DNA of 64,000 bases from Alteromonas lipotrueae (GTDB lineage: Bacteria > Pseudomonadota > Gammaproteobacteria > Enterobacterales > Alteromonadaceae), in the NCBI RefSeq assembly GCF_019249215.1, contig NZ_JAESDI010000004.1, positions 62,001 through 126,000 of the forward strand, in the 5' to 3' direction. The position numbers were made by a program, and so were the translations under genes. Positions 42,686 through 51,942 of the stretch are shown one piece after another (the stretch's first letter is position 1; each line of letters begins with the position of its first letter). Below the pieces are notes generated by a model. The model was given only the letters and a program-made list of their open reading frames with translations. It was not told the DNA's origin and ran no database searches.

Positions 42686-43750
42686 TTAGTCGCTAATTGA
42701 ATTGGTGCGTATCAATCTGCCCTGCGCAAAGTGCACCGAGTAATTGCTGCGCTTTGCTTGGGGAGATTGTGGATAAAAGTCGGTAGATATCATTTGCGCA
42801 CCGCTTCGAAATGCCGCGTCACGCTGCAGAACTTTTTGTTCATGAGAAGCTGATAAGTTGGCGTCTGCGCGGGTGCGCACCAAATATCCAGACTCCACCA
42901 ATTGGCGAATGTCTTGATGTTGTTCAACAGGATTGTTGCGGATCATAATGGCCGCTGAAGGATGCCCAGGTTCAAATGACGCAAACATGGCTCTTCCCTT
43001 CAGATTATTTAGCCCTTGGGTGTACCTTTCGCGCTGGCTTTCATTGCCATCGAATAAAAATATGAATTTGCCACGTAAATCGTTAACGCTTGGCCAGCCT
43101 TTATTTGCAATAACGCTTTGCAACGATTGGGCATTGCCTCGAATGTCATCAGGGCTAACGAGTCGGTCTTGCAAAGTATTCTGTATTACTTCATCTAAGC
43201 TAGCGAAGGCAGCTTCATCAAACGGAGTGGGCTTTTTACTTTTCAAAAAATCGGGCTGGGTTTCTTTCGCATTCATCATGATGACGATAGGAAAATGTTC
43301 TGGGTGAGAGTCAGACCAAACCGTTAGCTGCTTCAAGCATGCTTGTAAGGTTATGCAATGGGTCATAACATCTACATGAGGGATATGCATCACCTTAAAA
43401 CCAGGCTTCGCCAATTGCGCAGCCTCATGCACCGATAACCAGTCTTCATTTAAACGAGAAGCGAGCTCAACGTGGTGGTACTGATTTCCGTTAGGATCGT
43501 TTACCACATCAATTTCTAGCTGACGCAGGCCGAGTGATAACTGCTCATCAAGCGAAAGATGGGAATAGTTAAGTTGGTTAGCCTTATGTACGCTTTGCAA
43601 ACGAAGAAACTGATACGCAGTATCGGGAAGCGCACGCTTGTAACTGTTGTGCGAGCCTATCCATTGATACTGATCCAGTGGCATGCTTTCATCAAAATCA
43701 GCAGCGCTAGCAAAACCTGCGGACAAACAAAGTAACAACCAAAAAAACAT
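42686..43750 (-). CDS. Secreted PI-PLC-like (PI-PLC-C1) phosphodiesterase
   Basis: A 354-residue exported protein resembling the Ca2+-dependent phosphoinositide-specific phospholipase C family. The signal peptide is FFWLLLCLSAGFASA. The TIM-barrel motifs seen are WIGSHNSYKRA (H34), RQLEIDV (E79, D81) and KVMHIPHVD (H122, H125), with a late GAQMISTDFYP. It would cleave a phosphodiester such as a glycerophospho- or inositol-phospho-lipid head group outside or in the periplasm. I chose the ATG at 43750, because it begins directly at the signal peptide, although the frame is open to 43885. It is probably in an operon with the following receptor. Confidence 0.83.
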   Translation of the reverse strand: MFFWLLLCLSAGFASAADFDESMPLDQYQWIGSHNSYKRALPDTAYQFLRLQSVHKANQLNYSHLSLDEQLSLGLRQLEIDVVNDPNGNQYHHVELASRLNEDWLSVHEAAQLAKPGFKVMHIPHVDVMTHCITLQACLKQLTVWSDSHPEHFPIVIMMNAKETQPDFLKSKKPTPFDEAAFASLDEVIQNTLQDRLVSPDDIRGNAQSLQSVIANKGWPSVNDLRGKFIFLFDGNESQRERYTQGLNNLKGRAMFASFEPGHPSAAIMIRNNPVEQHQDIRQLVESGYLVRTRADANLSASHEQKVLQRDAAFRSGAQMISTDFYPQSPQAKRSNYSVHFAQGRLIRTNSISD

Positions 43751-43801
43751 TTTTCTTCGCTCTTTAATTTCAATGTGAGGTAGAAGGAAATAAACGAAGA
43801 G

Positions 43802-43894
43802 CGGGGACAATAAAAATCGATAAACCATTAATTTTAATAAAAATGTCATACTACCGATGAAGTTTTTATGACATTTAACATTCACCTGTCCCCG
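43802..43894. promoter_or_regulatory. Nested inverted repeats with Pho-box-like site in a divergent control region
   Basis: Inner arms AAATGTCATA (43841-43850) and TATGACATTT (43867-43876) are a perfect 10-bp inverted repeat with a 16-bp spacer. Outer arms CGGGGACA (43802-43809) and TGTCCCCG (43887-43894) are a perfect 8-bp pair. Read on the minus strand, ATGTCAT-AAAA-ACTTCAT (43874-43857) resembles a PhoB box (CTGTCAT direct repeat with 4-bp AT linker), 10 of 14 half-site bases matching by eye. The region lies between the PI-PLC-like and metallophosphoesterase genes and may control both. Confidence 0.5.
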
Positions 43895-43940
43895 TTTTTT
43901 TATGCGTTGCGTCTGTATCTAATTGATGTAGAAAAATGAG

Positions 43941-45806
43941 GTGAACATGAACCAATATTATCAAAAGCAGACAGGGCTATTTGGGGCAACTATCAATGCT
44001 ACAAAATGCGTAGGGTTGATGCTGATGGTGTGTGCGCTTAATAATTGCGATGCAACAAACTCCCATCCCTCAGTAAGTGAAAGTACCTCGCAAAATTTGA
44101 ATCAAAAATCTCAAGGTACGCAGATCGCCTTTCTTGCCGATGTTCACTTACACGACATTTATGCCGCACCAATATCAGGTGGTGGCGACACTGATTTACA
44201 AAGAGCTAATCTGGCAAATAGCTTCCCTAAAGCACCAGAAACTCAATCCCCGTTGCTTATGCGCAGCATGCAAGCACAATTAACCTCAACCCGATTATTC
44301 AATGAAAACTTCTTTGTATTTCGTGCAGCACTAGATGATATTGCTAAGCGCGGAATTAAACTGGTTGCGCTGCCTGGGGATTTTTCTGACGATGGGCAAC
44401 CTGCAAATGTGAAAGCGCTTGCCCGTATTTTAGATGAATATAACACGCGCTACGGCATGCGTTTTTTCGCCATTACCGGTAACCACGACCCCGTTCGCCC
44501 TTTTGGACGGCCCGGTGGTAAGCCCAATTTTCTTGCTGCCGATGGTAAGGAAGTGGCTATTTATAGCCCAGACCATACTCGGTGTATAAGCAACCAAGCA
44601 TGGTTTTGCATGAATGATATTCGGGAATGGGGTTATCACGACATTATGCAAACACTCAAAAGCCACGGTTTTTCAGGGCACGCACAGGACGTGTTGTACG
44701 AAACGCCCTTTAGTAGTGCTGAATTTGAGCAGCGTGGTTGGCAGTGGTGCGACAAAACGTCGTGTATTTTTATGCCAGACGCCAGTTACTTAGTAGAGCC
44801 TATTAAAGACGTGTGGTTATTGGCCATTGATGCCAATGTGTATGTTCCTAAGGGGAAATATGCTGAACGTAATTTTAAGGGCTCTGGTAACGCCGGCTAC
44901 AACGCGCTGCTGACCTACAAGCCCCAGTTGCTGCAATGGATAAAAAGCGTGGTTGAGCGAGCAAAGGCTGAAAACAAAAGGCTTATCGCCTTTAGCCATT
45001 TCCCTATGGCCGACTTTTATGACAATACCCAACCACAATTGGAAAATCTTTTTGGCAAAACCTCAAATCAACTAAAACGAATGCCGCTTCCCTCAACCAC
45101 CGACGCGCTTGACGCGACGGGGCTGAAACTACACATGGCAGGCCACATGCATTTATATGACATTGCCGTGCCCGCAAACCATAAAGGGCTAGTGAATATT
45201 CAGGTGCCTTCGCTAGCCGCTTATCAGCCCGGTTATAGCATTGTAACGCTCAATCCACACCATGAAGCCATCGTGGAAACCGTTCTTCAAAAGGAGGTCG
45301 CCCAGTTTGACATGCTATTTCCTATTTATTTTAAAGAGTGGCAACAACGTCAACGACATGGTCAGCCATTGTGGAATAAAAGCATTCTTGCCTCAGAAGA
45401 CTATCTTGCGTTTACCGAAGCACATTTGAAAGAAGTGGTGCGACAGCGCTACGTAGGAAAGGAGTGGCCAAAGGTGCTGGCTACTTTTATAAAAAGCCAT
45501 ACTGTTGGTGAGGTCTTCAACGACGCTATGTGCTCCGTGGGGGCAAACACTATACCTGATGAAGTTGCATCGCTGCCTGCACTAGTACTTGCTTACGATT
45601 ATTATAAATTAAGAAATGCAGGTGCATTTGCCAATATTGCAGGGCGCGAAAAATGGTATACCAGCAGCATTAATGAGGAAGGATTTAACGCCTGTAAAAC
45701 ACCTAATTCAACCGAACTGCAACACTTACTTGCGGATTTTCTATCGCTGCTTCATAACGCAGCCCTTGCTACCGACAGCACTGAAATTATCGTGAAAGGT
45801 GTGTAG
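43941..45806 (+). CDS. Exported calcineurin-like metallophosphoesterase
   Basis: A 621-residue protein with an N-terminal hydrophobic segment (TKCVGLMLMVCALNNC, residues 21-36) that could be a signal peptide or anchor. The metallophosphoesterase motifs are complete: DVH (D67, H69), GDF (D147), GNHD (181-183), FSHFP and GHMH (401-404). It should release phosphate from a mono- or diester using two metal ions, in the periplasm or at the surface. A large insert between GNHD and the last motifs and a helical C-terminal domain (about residues 440-621) are non-standard. It is divergent from the PI-PLC-like gene, which suggests joint use. Confidence 0.87.
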   Translation: MNMNQYYQKQTGLFGATINATKCVGLMLMVCALNNCDATNSHPSVSESTSQNLNQKSQGTQIAFLADVHLHDIYAAPISGGGDTDLQRANLANSFPKAPETQSPLLMRSMQAQLTSTRLFNENFFVFRAALDDIAKRGIKLVALPGDFSDDGQPANVKALARILDEYNTRYGMRFFAITGNHDPVRPFGRPGGKPNFLAADGKEVAIYSPDHTRCISNQAWFCMNDIREWGYHDIMQTLKSHGFSGHAQDVLYETPFSSAEFEQRGWQWCDKTSCIFMPDASYLVEPIKDVWLLAIDANVYVPKGKYAERNFKGSGNAGYNALLTYKPQLLQWIKSVVERAKAENKRLIAFSHFPMADFYDNTQPQLENLFGKTSNQLKRMPLPSTTDALDATGLKLHMAGHMHLYDIAVPANHKGLVNIQVPSLAAYQPGYSIVTLNPHHEAIVETVLQKEVAQFDMLFPIYFKEWQQRQRHGQPLWNKSILASEDYLAFTEAHLKEVVRQRYVGKEWPKVLATFIKSHTVGEVFNDAMCSVGANTIPDEVASLPALVLAYDYYKLRNAGAFANIAGREKWYTSSINEEGFNACKTPNSTELQHLLADFLSLLHNAALATDSTEIIVKGV

Positions 45807-45875
45807 AAGTGATTAATGGCAAATAAGCAGTTCACTACAAATTTGTGAAGATACGGCCAATAGCTCAAAATTTCC

Positions 45876-45904
45876 TCGACACAGCGGTCGTAATTCCTTA
45901 TAGT
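45876..45904 (+). promoter_or_regulatory. Sigma-70 promoter candidate for ybiT
   Basis: TCGACA (45876-45881), a 17-bp spacer and TATAGT (45899-45904). It leaves a leader of roughly 85 bases containing a small hairpin, AACGCA/TGCGTT at 45930-45947. Confidence 0.55.
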
Positions 45905-45994
45905 GCGCGCCCAAAGCTTACTCGTACAAAACGCATTTTTTTGCGTTAACTACCAAGCTATCTTTTCTTCTGATTTACCCGCTGGATACCTGTT

Positions 45995-47587
45995 TTGATT
46001 ACCACCGCCAATATCACCATGCAGTTTGGTTCTGCACCCTTGTTTGAAAATATCTCTGCCAAATTTGGTAACGGTAACCGCTATGGCCTTATCGGCGCAA
46101 ACGGTTGCGGCAAGTCTACCTTCATGAAAATTTTGAGTGGTAAGTTAACGCCAAGTGCCGGTAACGTGTCTATGGCACCGGGTACCAAACTCGGTATCTT
46201 AAGCCAAGACCAATTCGCGTTCGAAGAATTCAGCGTAGTTGATGCCGTGATTATGGGCGACCGTGAATTGTGGGACGTCAAAAAAGAGCGTGACGAGATT
46301 TACAGCAAAGCTGATATGAGCGAAGAAGACGGTATGCGCGTTGCCGACTTAGAAACCCAATTTGCTGAAATGGATGGCTACACCGCAGAAGCCCGCGCTG
46401 GCGACATCTTGAACGCAGCAGGTATTGAAGAGCACTACCATTTTGGTTTAATGAAAGAAGTGGCGCCAGGTAAAAAAGTACGTGTTTTATTGGCACAAGC
46501 TTTGTTTGCCGACCCAGACATTTTGCTTCTTGACGAACCTACCAACAACTTGGATATTTACACCATTACGTGGTTAGCTGATGAACTAAACAAACGTAAA
46601 TCCACCATGCTGATTATCTCGCATGACCGCCACTTCTTAAACTCAGTATGTACTCACATGGCTGATATCGATTACGGCGAGTTACGCGTTTATCCAGGCA
46701 ACTACGATGCATTCATTGAAGCGTCAATGTTGGTTCAAGAGCAGTTACTTAATGAGAATGCAAAGAAATCTGCTGAAATTGAAGAACTTCAAGGCTTCGT
46801 AGCGCGTTTCTCTGCTAACGCCTCTAAAGCGAAGCAGGCGACCTCTCGGGCTAAGCGCTTAGAAAAAATTGAATTAGCTGAAGTTAAAGCATCTAGCCGT
46901 CGCAAGCCTTATATTGTGTTTGAACAACACAAAAAACTTCACCGCTTAGCCATTACGCTAGAAGATGTAGGTCATGGCTACCCTGATCTTCCGTTATTTA
47001 ACAACGCTAACTTATTGTTAGAAGCAGGCTCTCGCCTTGCTATCATTGGTGAAAACGGCGCGGGTAAAACTACCCTCTTAAAATGTTTAGTTGATGAATT
47101 ATCGCCTGAGCACGGTACAATAAAATGGGCTGAAAATGCCGCTATTGGTTATATTCCACAAGATAGCACCAAAGACTTCGATTGCGATTTAAGCTTGTTT
47201 GATTGGATGAGCCAGTGGCGCTTGCCAAAGCATGACGACTTACAAGTTCGTGGCATGTTAGGCCGCTTATTGTTTAGCTCAGACGACTTTAACAAGAAAG
47301 TTGCAGTATGTTCTGGTGGTGAGAAGAACCGCTTGTTATTCGGCAAGCTAATGCTACAAGACATCAACGTATTGGTGATGGACGAACCTACTAACCACTT
47401 AGATATGGAATCTATTGAAGCGCTGAACAATGGCCTTTATAAATTCGACGGCACGGTTATTTTTGTAAGTCACGACCGCGAGTTTGTGTCATCACTGGCC
47501 ACGCAGATTATCGAAATAAAAGATAACAAGCTTAACCACTTTGAAGGTAAATACGAAGAGTTCTTAGCGCATAGCGAAGGCAAGTAA
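45995..47587 (+). CDS. ybiT: ABC-F family ATPase YbiT
   Basis: A cytoplasmic ABC-F protein (530 residues, the same length as E. coli YbiT). ABC-F proteins bind the ribosomal E-site and modulate translation and do not transport. The two ATPase cassettes are GANGCGKST with [10 protein letters not shown], and GENGAGKTT with [12 protein letters not shown] and MDEPTNHLD. Between them lies the P-site-tRNA interaction linker ([25 protein letters not shown]). Alignment with YbiT is close throughout ([30 protein letters not shown]). Translation starts at TTG (45995), with GGAT upstream. It is a single gene with its own promoter and terminator. Confidence 0.95.
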   Translation: MITTANITMQFGSAPLFENISAKFGNGNRYGLIGANGCGKSTFMKILSGKLTPSAGNVSMAPGTKLGILSQDQFAFEEFSVVDAVIMGDRELWDVKKERDEIYSKADMSEEDGMRVADLETQFAEMDGYTAEARAGDILNAAGIEEHYHFGLMKEVAPGKKVRVLLAQALFADPDILLLDEPTNNLDIYTITWLADELNKRKSTMLIISHDRHFLNSVCTHMADIDYGELRVYPGNYDAFIEASMLVQEQLLNENAKKSAEIEELQGFVARFSANASKAKQATSRAKRLEKIELAEVKASSRRKPYIVFEQHKKLHRLAITLEDVGHGYPDLPLFNNANLLLEAGSRLAIIGENGAGKTTLLKCLVDELSPEHGTIKWAENAAIGYIPQDSTKDFDCDLSLFDWMSQWRLPKHDDLQVRGMLGRLLFSSDDFNKKVAVCSGGEKNRLLFGKLMLQDINVLVMDEPTNHLDMESIEALNNGLYKFDGTVIFVSHDREFVSSLATQIIEIKDNKLNHFEGKYEEFLAHSEGK

Positions 47588-47613
47588 CCCTTAAAGTAGT
47601 CAATGATATTGCT

Positions 47614-47652
47614 AAAGCCCCGCATGGTAAATTTACCTTGCTGGGCTTTTTA
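47614..47652 (+). terminator. Intrinsic terminator of ybiT
   Basis: AAAGCCC (47614-47620) pairs with GGGCTTT (47643-47649), with GGTAAATTTACC extending a second stem inside the loop, then TTTAAT. It lies 27 bp after the stop. Confidence 0.8.
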
Positions 47653-47671
47653 ATATGGGGGGCTTTAAACT

Positions 47672-49393
47672 CTACAACACCAATACCTTTTTTACTGTTT
47701 TTCTAACAATAAAATTCCATGCGAAAAAACGGGCAATACTTGCTATACCTGCGTCTTTCGTAAATGCAAAAAAGCGCGCTTTAACTCGCTTGTACGCCAG
47801 CGCTCTATTTTCGTATTTCACATCAGCCATAGACGCATGATTTAAATGCGATGAATCTAAAAACTGCTGAATACTGTAATAATCACGCTTTTCGATGTTC
47901 AGCGGCAGTTGCTTTTGAATTACGCCTTCATCGCGCTGCTTATCTAAAATACCATTAATGGTCAGCATCGCATTTAATCTACCCCGTTCGTAATCATATT
48001 GGCGAAAGCGTTCATCAAAGAAGCCTAAAAATGCGCCTAGCAACTCACCACTAAGCTCGTCTTTTTTGGCTGTAATGGTATAAATGGTTTTTAAATTGGT
48101 TGGGCCTAACCCCGCGGCATGCTCTAACAACGCAATGGTGTCTACCCATAGCTTAAAGTGACTTGGTGGAAGTGGTTTTGTTTCCACATCAACGCGATAT
48201 TGTGTAGCGAGTCGGGCAACATCGGCGGCATATTCAATAGTATTTCCACCATACACCACGGTGATCATTGAATCTATAATGGCTTGCTCTGCGAACACCT
48301 CATCGCTGGTAGCGCTGTACAATTTTTCACGTAAGGTGTCGGCTTGATGATCTAACCTAAGGACCTTTTCGTTATCTTGCTCTTGCAGTAACCACTCTTG
48401 AAACCCGCTTTGAAGGTACACGCTATTAAGCATTTGCTTGGCACTTTGTGCAAAGGATGCTGTAGTCGCATCAAATTCTGGATTGGCAGCACTCTCCCTA
48501 GGATTAGGAGAAATGTAAAAGTAAAACCGATTTTCATAATCGGTATAGTTTGTATCGTTTTGTTCAGCCAATGATACTGCCATCCCCAAAGGGTAATTAT
48601 TAAACGCGCCTCCATCCATAAAGCTAAAGGTACTGTCTTCAAATTTTACAGCGCCGCGACCACTGTAATCGCCATGCAGCCAACTTCGGGTGAGTGACAC
48701 AGGCGAGAACGCCACAGGGAAGGCGCCACATCCTCGTGCCGCGGAACTGATCTCGTTCCAAATAGCCTGGTTATCTGTTGTGTTGTCCAGTGTAGCGGTA
48801 TACCTGTCTTGATGGCGCGTTTGGGTGAACTTTCCTTGCCCCAAGGTTTCCGTTAAATAGGCGAAGGTATCTACCTCGTAATCGACGCCATTGAGGTTAG
48901 ACATGGCCAGCCCCAATCTGATAGAGGTCGCGCTGGCAACATGGGGCGTTTGAACTAGCGGTGTTTCTATTTGTGCTGGTGGAGAGTTAGGTGCTGGTGA
49001 AGCGTTATACGTTGGTGATTTTACGTATCGACTATTAATGAGCTTATCAGCAATGGTTTTTACAAAGCCATTCGAGAGCAATGAATTTTTGGCATTGTCC
49101 CCCGGCAAGGGCGTTAACAATCCATTGATATCAACCGACTTCACCCATGCTTCGTAACCAACATTGGTATTTTCGCCCGATAAGGCGTCGCCATCGTACA
49201 AAAGTTTCTGCGCTATCATTGCGGCGGTCATGCCACCAGCACTAGCGCCAGTAAGTACATCTATCTCAATTTTTGGATTGGCAGGGTTTTCGTTATGTTC
49301 TTTTAGCGCTTTGATAATTTCATAAAGCGTACCCGCTTCATAAGAGCCCAAAGAAACGGCGCCTGAAATGGCAATAGCAACGCGGTAGGTCAT
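47672..49393 (-). CDS. Patatin-like phospholipase, 573 residues
   Basis: A patatin-family lipid acyl hydrolase of the longer bacterial type. The N-terminal loop is AIAISGAVSLGSYEAGTL (a Gly-poor version of the usual GGG motif), the nucleophile elbow is LTGASAGGM, and the catalytic Asp is in SFMDGGAFNNYPLG. There is no signal peptide. A Pro/Ser-rich low-complexity loop sits at about residues 135-155. I chose the ATG at 49393, which has GGAG 7 bases upstream, over the one at 49414. It converges on ybiT, and is on the same strand as nagKA but separated by 99 bp. Confidence 0.85.
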   Translation of the reverse strand: MTYRVAIAISGAVSLGSYEAGTLYEIIKALKEHNENPANPKIEIDVLTGASAGGMTAAMIAQKLLYDGDALSGENTNVGYEAWVKSVDINGLLTPLPGDNAKNSLLSNGFVKTIADKLINSRYVKSPTYNASPAPNSPPAQIETPLVQTPHVASATSIRLGLAMSNLNGVDYEVDTFAYLTETLGQGKFTQTRHQDRYTATLDNTTDNQAIWNEISSAARGCGAFPVAFSPVSLTRSWLHGDYSGRGAVKFEDSTFSFMDGGAFNNYPLGMAVSLAEQNDTNYTDYENRFYFYISPNPRESAANPEFDATTASFAQSAKQMLNSVYLQSGFQEWLLQEQDNEKVLRLDHQADTLREKLYSATSDEVFAEQAIIDSMITVVYGGNTIEYAADVARLATQYRVDVETKPLPPSHFKLWVDTIALLEHAAGLGPTNLKTIYTITAKKDELSGELLGAFLGFFDERFRQYDYERGRLNAMLTINGILDKQRDEGVIQKQLPLNIEKRDYYSIQQFLDSSHLNHASMADVKYENRALAYKRVKARFFAFTKDAGIASIARFFAWNFIVRKTVKKVLVL

Positions 49394-49492
49394 GTTACGC
49401 TCCAGAAAATTCAATAGTTTTGAATCACCGAGAAGACAGTCTCAGAACGCTGATCCACAGCACACTGGGGTAATATACGCTTGAAGCTTGGG

Positions 49493-50614
49493 TTATTGAA
49501 GCCTTCCTTTTACCCAAATCTTGGCTAACTTAATAGTGTCATCTACTAATAATACATTCGCATATTGCCCTGCTGCGATACTGCCTAGTGTTTTCTGCAT
49601 ACCCATAAAGGTTGCAGGCGTACTGCTGGCCATTGCACTTGCTTGGGGTAAGCTTACGCCTAAATCTTTACAGGTATTTACTACTGCCCCATGCATATCT
49701 AAGCATGAACCGGCCAATGTGCCATCAGGGGTGGTGAGTTTATTGCCACTGCGCCTAATTTCGGTATTAAAGAATGCAAGCGTGTTTAAATTGCTCCCCA
49801 CATGCGCCATAGCATCGGTCACCAGCATTAATTTTTCTTTGCCTTTAACCTTTATGGCCAACTCAGCACTTTTAGGGTGAACATGATGATGATCCACAAT
49901 TAACCCACAATAAGCGCTATCAAACAACAACGCTGCCCCCACCGCGCCTGGCGCGCGCGAAGTAAACGCTGACATTGCATTGTACAAATGGGTGAAACCA
50001 CTCGCCCCAGCGTTAAGCGCATCGCTCACTTTTTCGAAGCTAGCATTGGTGTGCCCTAATGCAACCACTACTCCTTCTGCCACCATTTCTTTTATAAAAC
50101 TAAGGCTCACACTTTCAGGCGCCACCGTTAACAGTACCTTACCAATATCCTTTCGGCACAAAGTCGCCAGCTCACTATCATGTGGCGTACGAATAAAGCT
50201 TTCTTCATGCACCCCTTTTTTCGCGGTGCTTAAAAATGGTCCTTCATAATGAATACCATCAATATTAGGATGATTGTTGGCAATGGCTTCACTTACCGCA
50301 TCAGCGGCCTTAGCCATAGTCGTCGCATTATCGGTAATAAGCGTAGGCAACATACTGGTAGTGCCGAACTGCAAATGCGCATTCGCCATGGTTTTTAGTG
50401 CATCGTACGTAGGCGTATGATTAAACAGTATTCCCCCGCCACCATTCACCTGTGTATCGATGTACCCAGGAATAAGCGTACCTGCGTACTTTTCTGCAAG
50501 CTCTTCCTTTGTGGCATCTCGAATGTTTTGAATCACGCCCTGTTCTATACACAGCGTTTTATTTAACTGAATGCCTGCGTTGGTCAGTACTTTGTGTGCT
50601 GTAATTGTTTGCAT
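49493..50614 (-). CDS. nagA: N-acetylglucosamine-6-phosphate deacetylase
   Basis: NagA removes acetate from GlcNAc-6-phosphate to give glucosamine-6-phosphate. The 373-residue amidohydrolase has LIPGYIDTQVNGGGG (residues about 47-61), IHYEGPFL with the metal Glu, GHTNASF, FTHLYNAMSAFTSRAPG, DHHHVHP, VTDAMAH with the catalytic Asp, and GTLAGSCLDM. It starts within the stop of the upstream kinase (TAATG), so the two steps are coupled. No deaminase (nagB), transporter or nag regulator is next to it. Confidence 0.96.
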   Translation of the reverse strand: MQTITAHKVLTNAGIQLNKTLCIEQGVIQNIRDATKEELAEKYAGTLIPGYIDTQVNGGGGILFNHTPTYDALKTMANAHLQFGTTSMLPTLITDNATTMAKAADAVSEAIANNHPNIDGIHYEGPFLSTAKKGVHEESFIRTPHDSELATLCRKDIGKVLLTVAPESVSLSFIKEMVAEGVVVALGHTNASFEKVSDALNAGASGFTHLYNAMSAFTSRAPGAVGAALLFDSAYCGLIVDHHHVHPKSAELAIKVKGKEKLMLVTDAMAHVGSNLNTLAFFNTEIRRSGNKLTTPDGTLAGSCLDMHGAVVNTCKDLGVSLPQASAMASSTPATFMGMQKTLGSIAAGQYANVLLVDDTIKLAKIWVKGRLQ

Positions 50615-51585
50615 TAAGCCAGTGCTGCCTTTTGTTTTGCGTATTGAATAACCCCGACTTCGGGTGACGATTTGGGCGTAATTAATTTTGATTGAATATC
50701 AGCACTTAACAACGGCTGATATACATGGCTTAGCCCACCCACTAAACAGATGGGCAAATCTTGATTATTGGTGAATGCTTTTTTATTAGATGCCTTCTCG
50801 TTAGGTGTCTTCCCATTAGATGTCTTGCAGGTGAGTGTTTGACCAACAGCGTTGAGGTAGCTAGCACCTTGTTGAATAAGTACCCCGGCTGCCAAGCAAC
50901 CTCTTTCATAAGCCTTCACCACACTAGGGGCTAGTGCACCGAACTCTTTACCTCTAAAGTCCGCCACTTTTGTTACCAGCTGGTGTGCGTTTGACACGGA
51001 TAAATTGTCGCAGACAGATGCAAACAAGAGGCTTTGAGGAATAAGTTCATCAAACACCAAAAAGCTGTGTTTAACCGCCTCATGGCCTAACCAACCGCCA
51101 CTGGCATTGTCGCTAATTGGCAGCCCATAACCGCCCTTGTCTTTAAAATCGTGCGCTTGAGTACTGGTACCAGCGCCAGTAAAAACCGTAGCCGCCGACC
51201 CAGTGCCGCAAATAATTAATGCACCGGCATAGCCGTTATGAGCACCAAGACAGGCTGCATGCAAATCACTAATGACCGTTACCGCTTTGAAGGGGTGCGC
51301 TAAACTGAGAAACTGTTTTAATGCGCTGGGAATATTTGCGCCAGCAAGCCCTGCGGCAAGGTGTATTTGATTGAGCTTGATTGCTGAGTTTGTAGGCTCA
51401 CTCGCAGCGCTAATGGCTTTTTCACTAGCATCGATAATTGACTGCATTGCGACAACAGGATTGGTCATGATATTGGCGGAACCGGATTCGGCGCAGCTCA
51501 ATACGTTACCTTGCTCATCCTCTAACTGCACTCTGCAGTGAGTACCGCCGCCATCCACACCAATATAAAAACTCTGATCTACCAT
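50614..51585 (-). CDS. nagK: N-acetylglucosamine kinase (BadF/BadG ATPase family)
   Basis: A 323-residue sugar kinase of the BadF/BadG/BcrA/BcrD family, the GlcNAc kinase type found in Shewanella and other marine bacteria. The phosphate-binding loop 1 is YIGVDGGGTHCRVQL, followed by SGSANI, LAGANIP, LIICGTGSAATVF and GGWLGHEAV. It phosphorylates cytoplasmic GlcNAc for NagA, the next gene, whose start overlaps its stop. Near residues 253-270 a hydrophilic insert (KTSNGKTPNEKASNKKAF) comes from an imperfect 15-bp tandem repeat, probably a surface loop. CLVGGLSHVY and GVIQYAKQKA end the protein. Confidence 0.92.
   Translation of the reverse strand: MVDQSFYIGVDGGGTHCRVQLEDEQGNVLSCAESGSANIMTNPVVAMQSIIDASEKAISAASEPTNSAIKLNQIHLAAGLAGANIPSALKQFLSLAHPFKAVTVISDLHAACLGAHNGYAGALIICGTGSAATVFTGAGTSTQAHDFKDKGGYGLPISDNASGGWLGHEAVKHSFLVFDELIPQSLLFASVCDNLSVSNAHQLVTKVADFRGKEFGALAPSVVKAYERGCLAAGVLIQQGASYLNAVGQTLTCKTSNGKTPNEKASNKKAFTNNQDLPICLVGGLSHVYQPLLSADIQSKLITPKSSPEVGVIQYAKQKAALA
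50777..50826. repeat. Imperfect 15-bp tandem repeat within nagK
   Basis: About three units of the form T-T-x-x-x-A/G-T-TAG-A/G-TG-x-C in phase with the reading frame (period 15 bp, five codons), coding for K-T/A-S/P-N-E/G/K units. Length changes here would keep the frame. Confidence 0.6.
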
Positions 51586-51942
51586 TTAATTTTACGTTCC
51601 ATTTTCATGCTACTATCAGTGGCAATAAGGAGTGCTAAGTAAAGCCATTTATCAGCTTGCACTTGGCGCCGCCGTTAGTTTATCAACGCTTCACTTAACC
51701 GCATTTTATCATAGCTTTACTCTCTACCAACAAAAAGCAAAAGCCATCCGATCTCGTCATTTTGTGTCGTTTATTCCGTCTTTTGATCCATCTTTTTCAC
51801 CACCTTTTGACCCACCTCTTATTTCAACTTTTACTCCAACTTTTTTCCCAATTAGGTATGGCTCAGACATCCATCTAGTTGTCAAAATTAACCGCCAGAC
51901 TGTATTGATACCTAAAATCAGCTTCAACAAGGAATTTATCCG
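51586..51942. other. Gene-poor interval with a polypyrimidine tract
   Basis: A 357-bp stretch between the divergent nagK and sulfotransferase genes. Around 51760-51852 the + strand is almost all pyrimidine with TTTTGA/CCCACC-type near-repeats. A 140-residue frame crosses it and overlaps the sulfotransferase gene, but its sequence is a low-complexity Pro/Phe/Ser product of the tract and I do not accept it as a gene. Confidence 0.5.
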
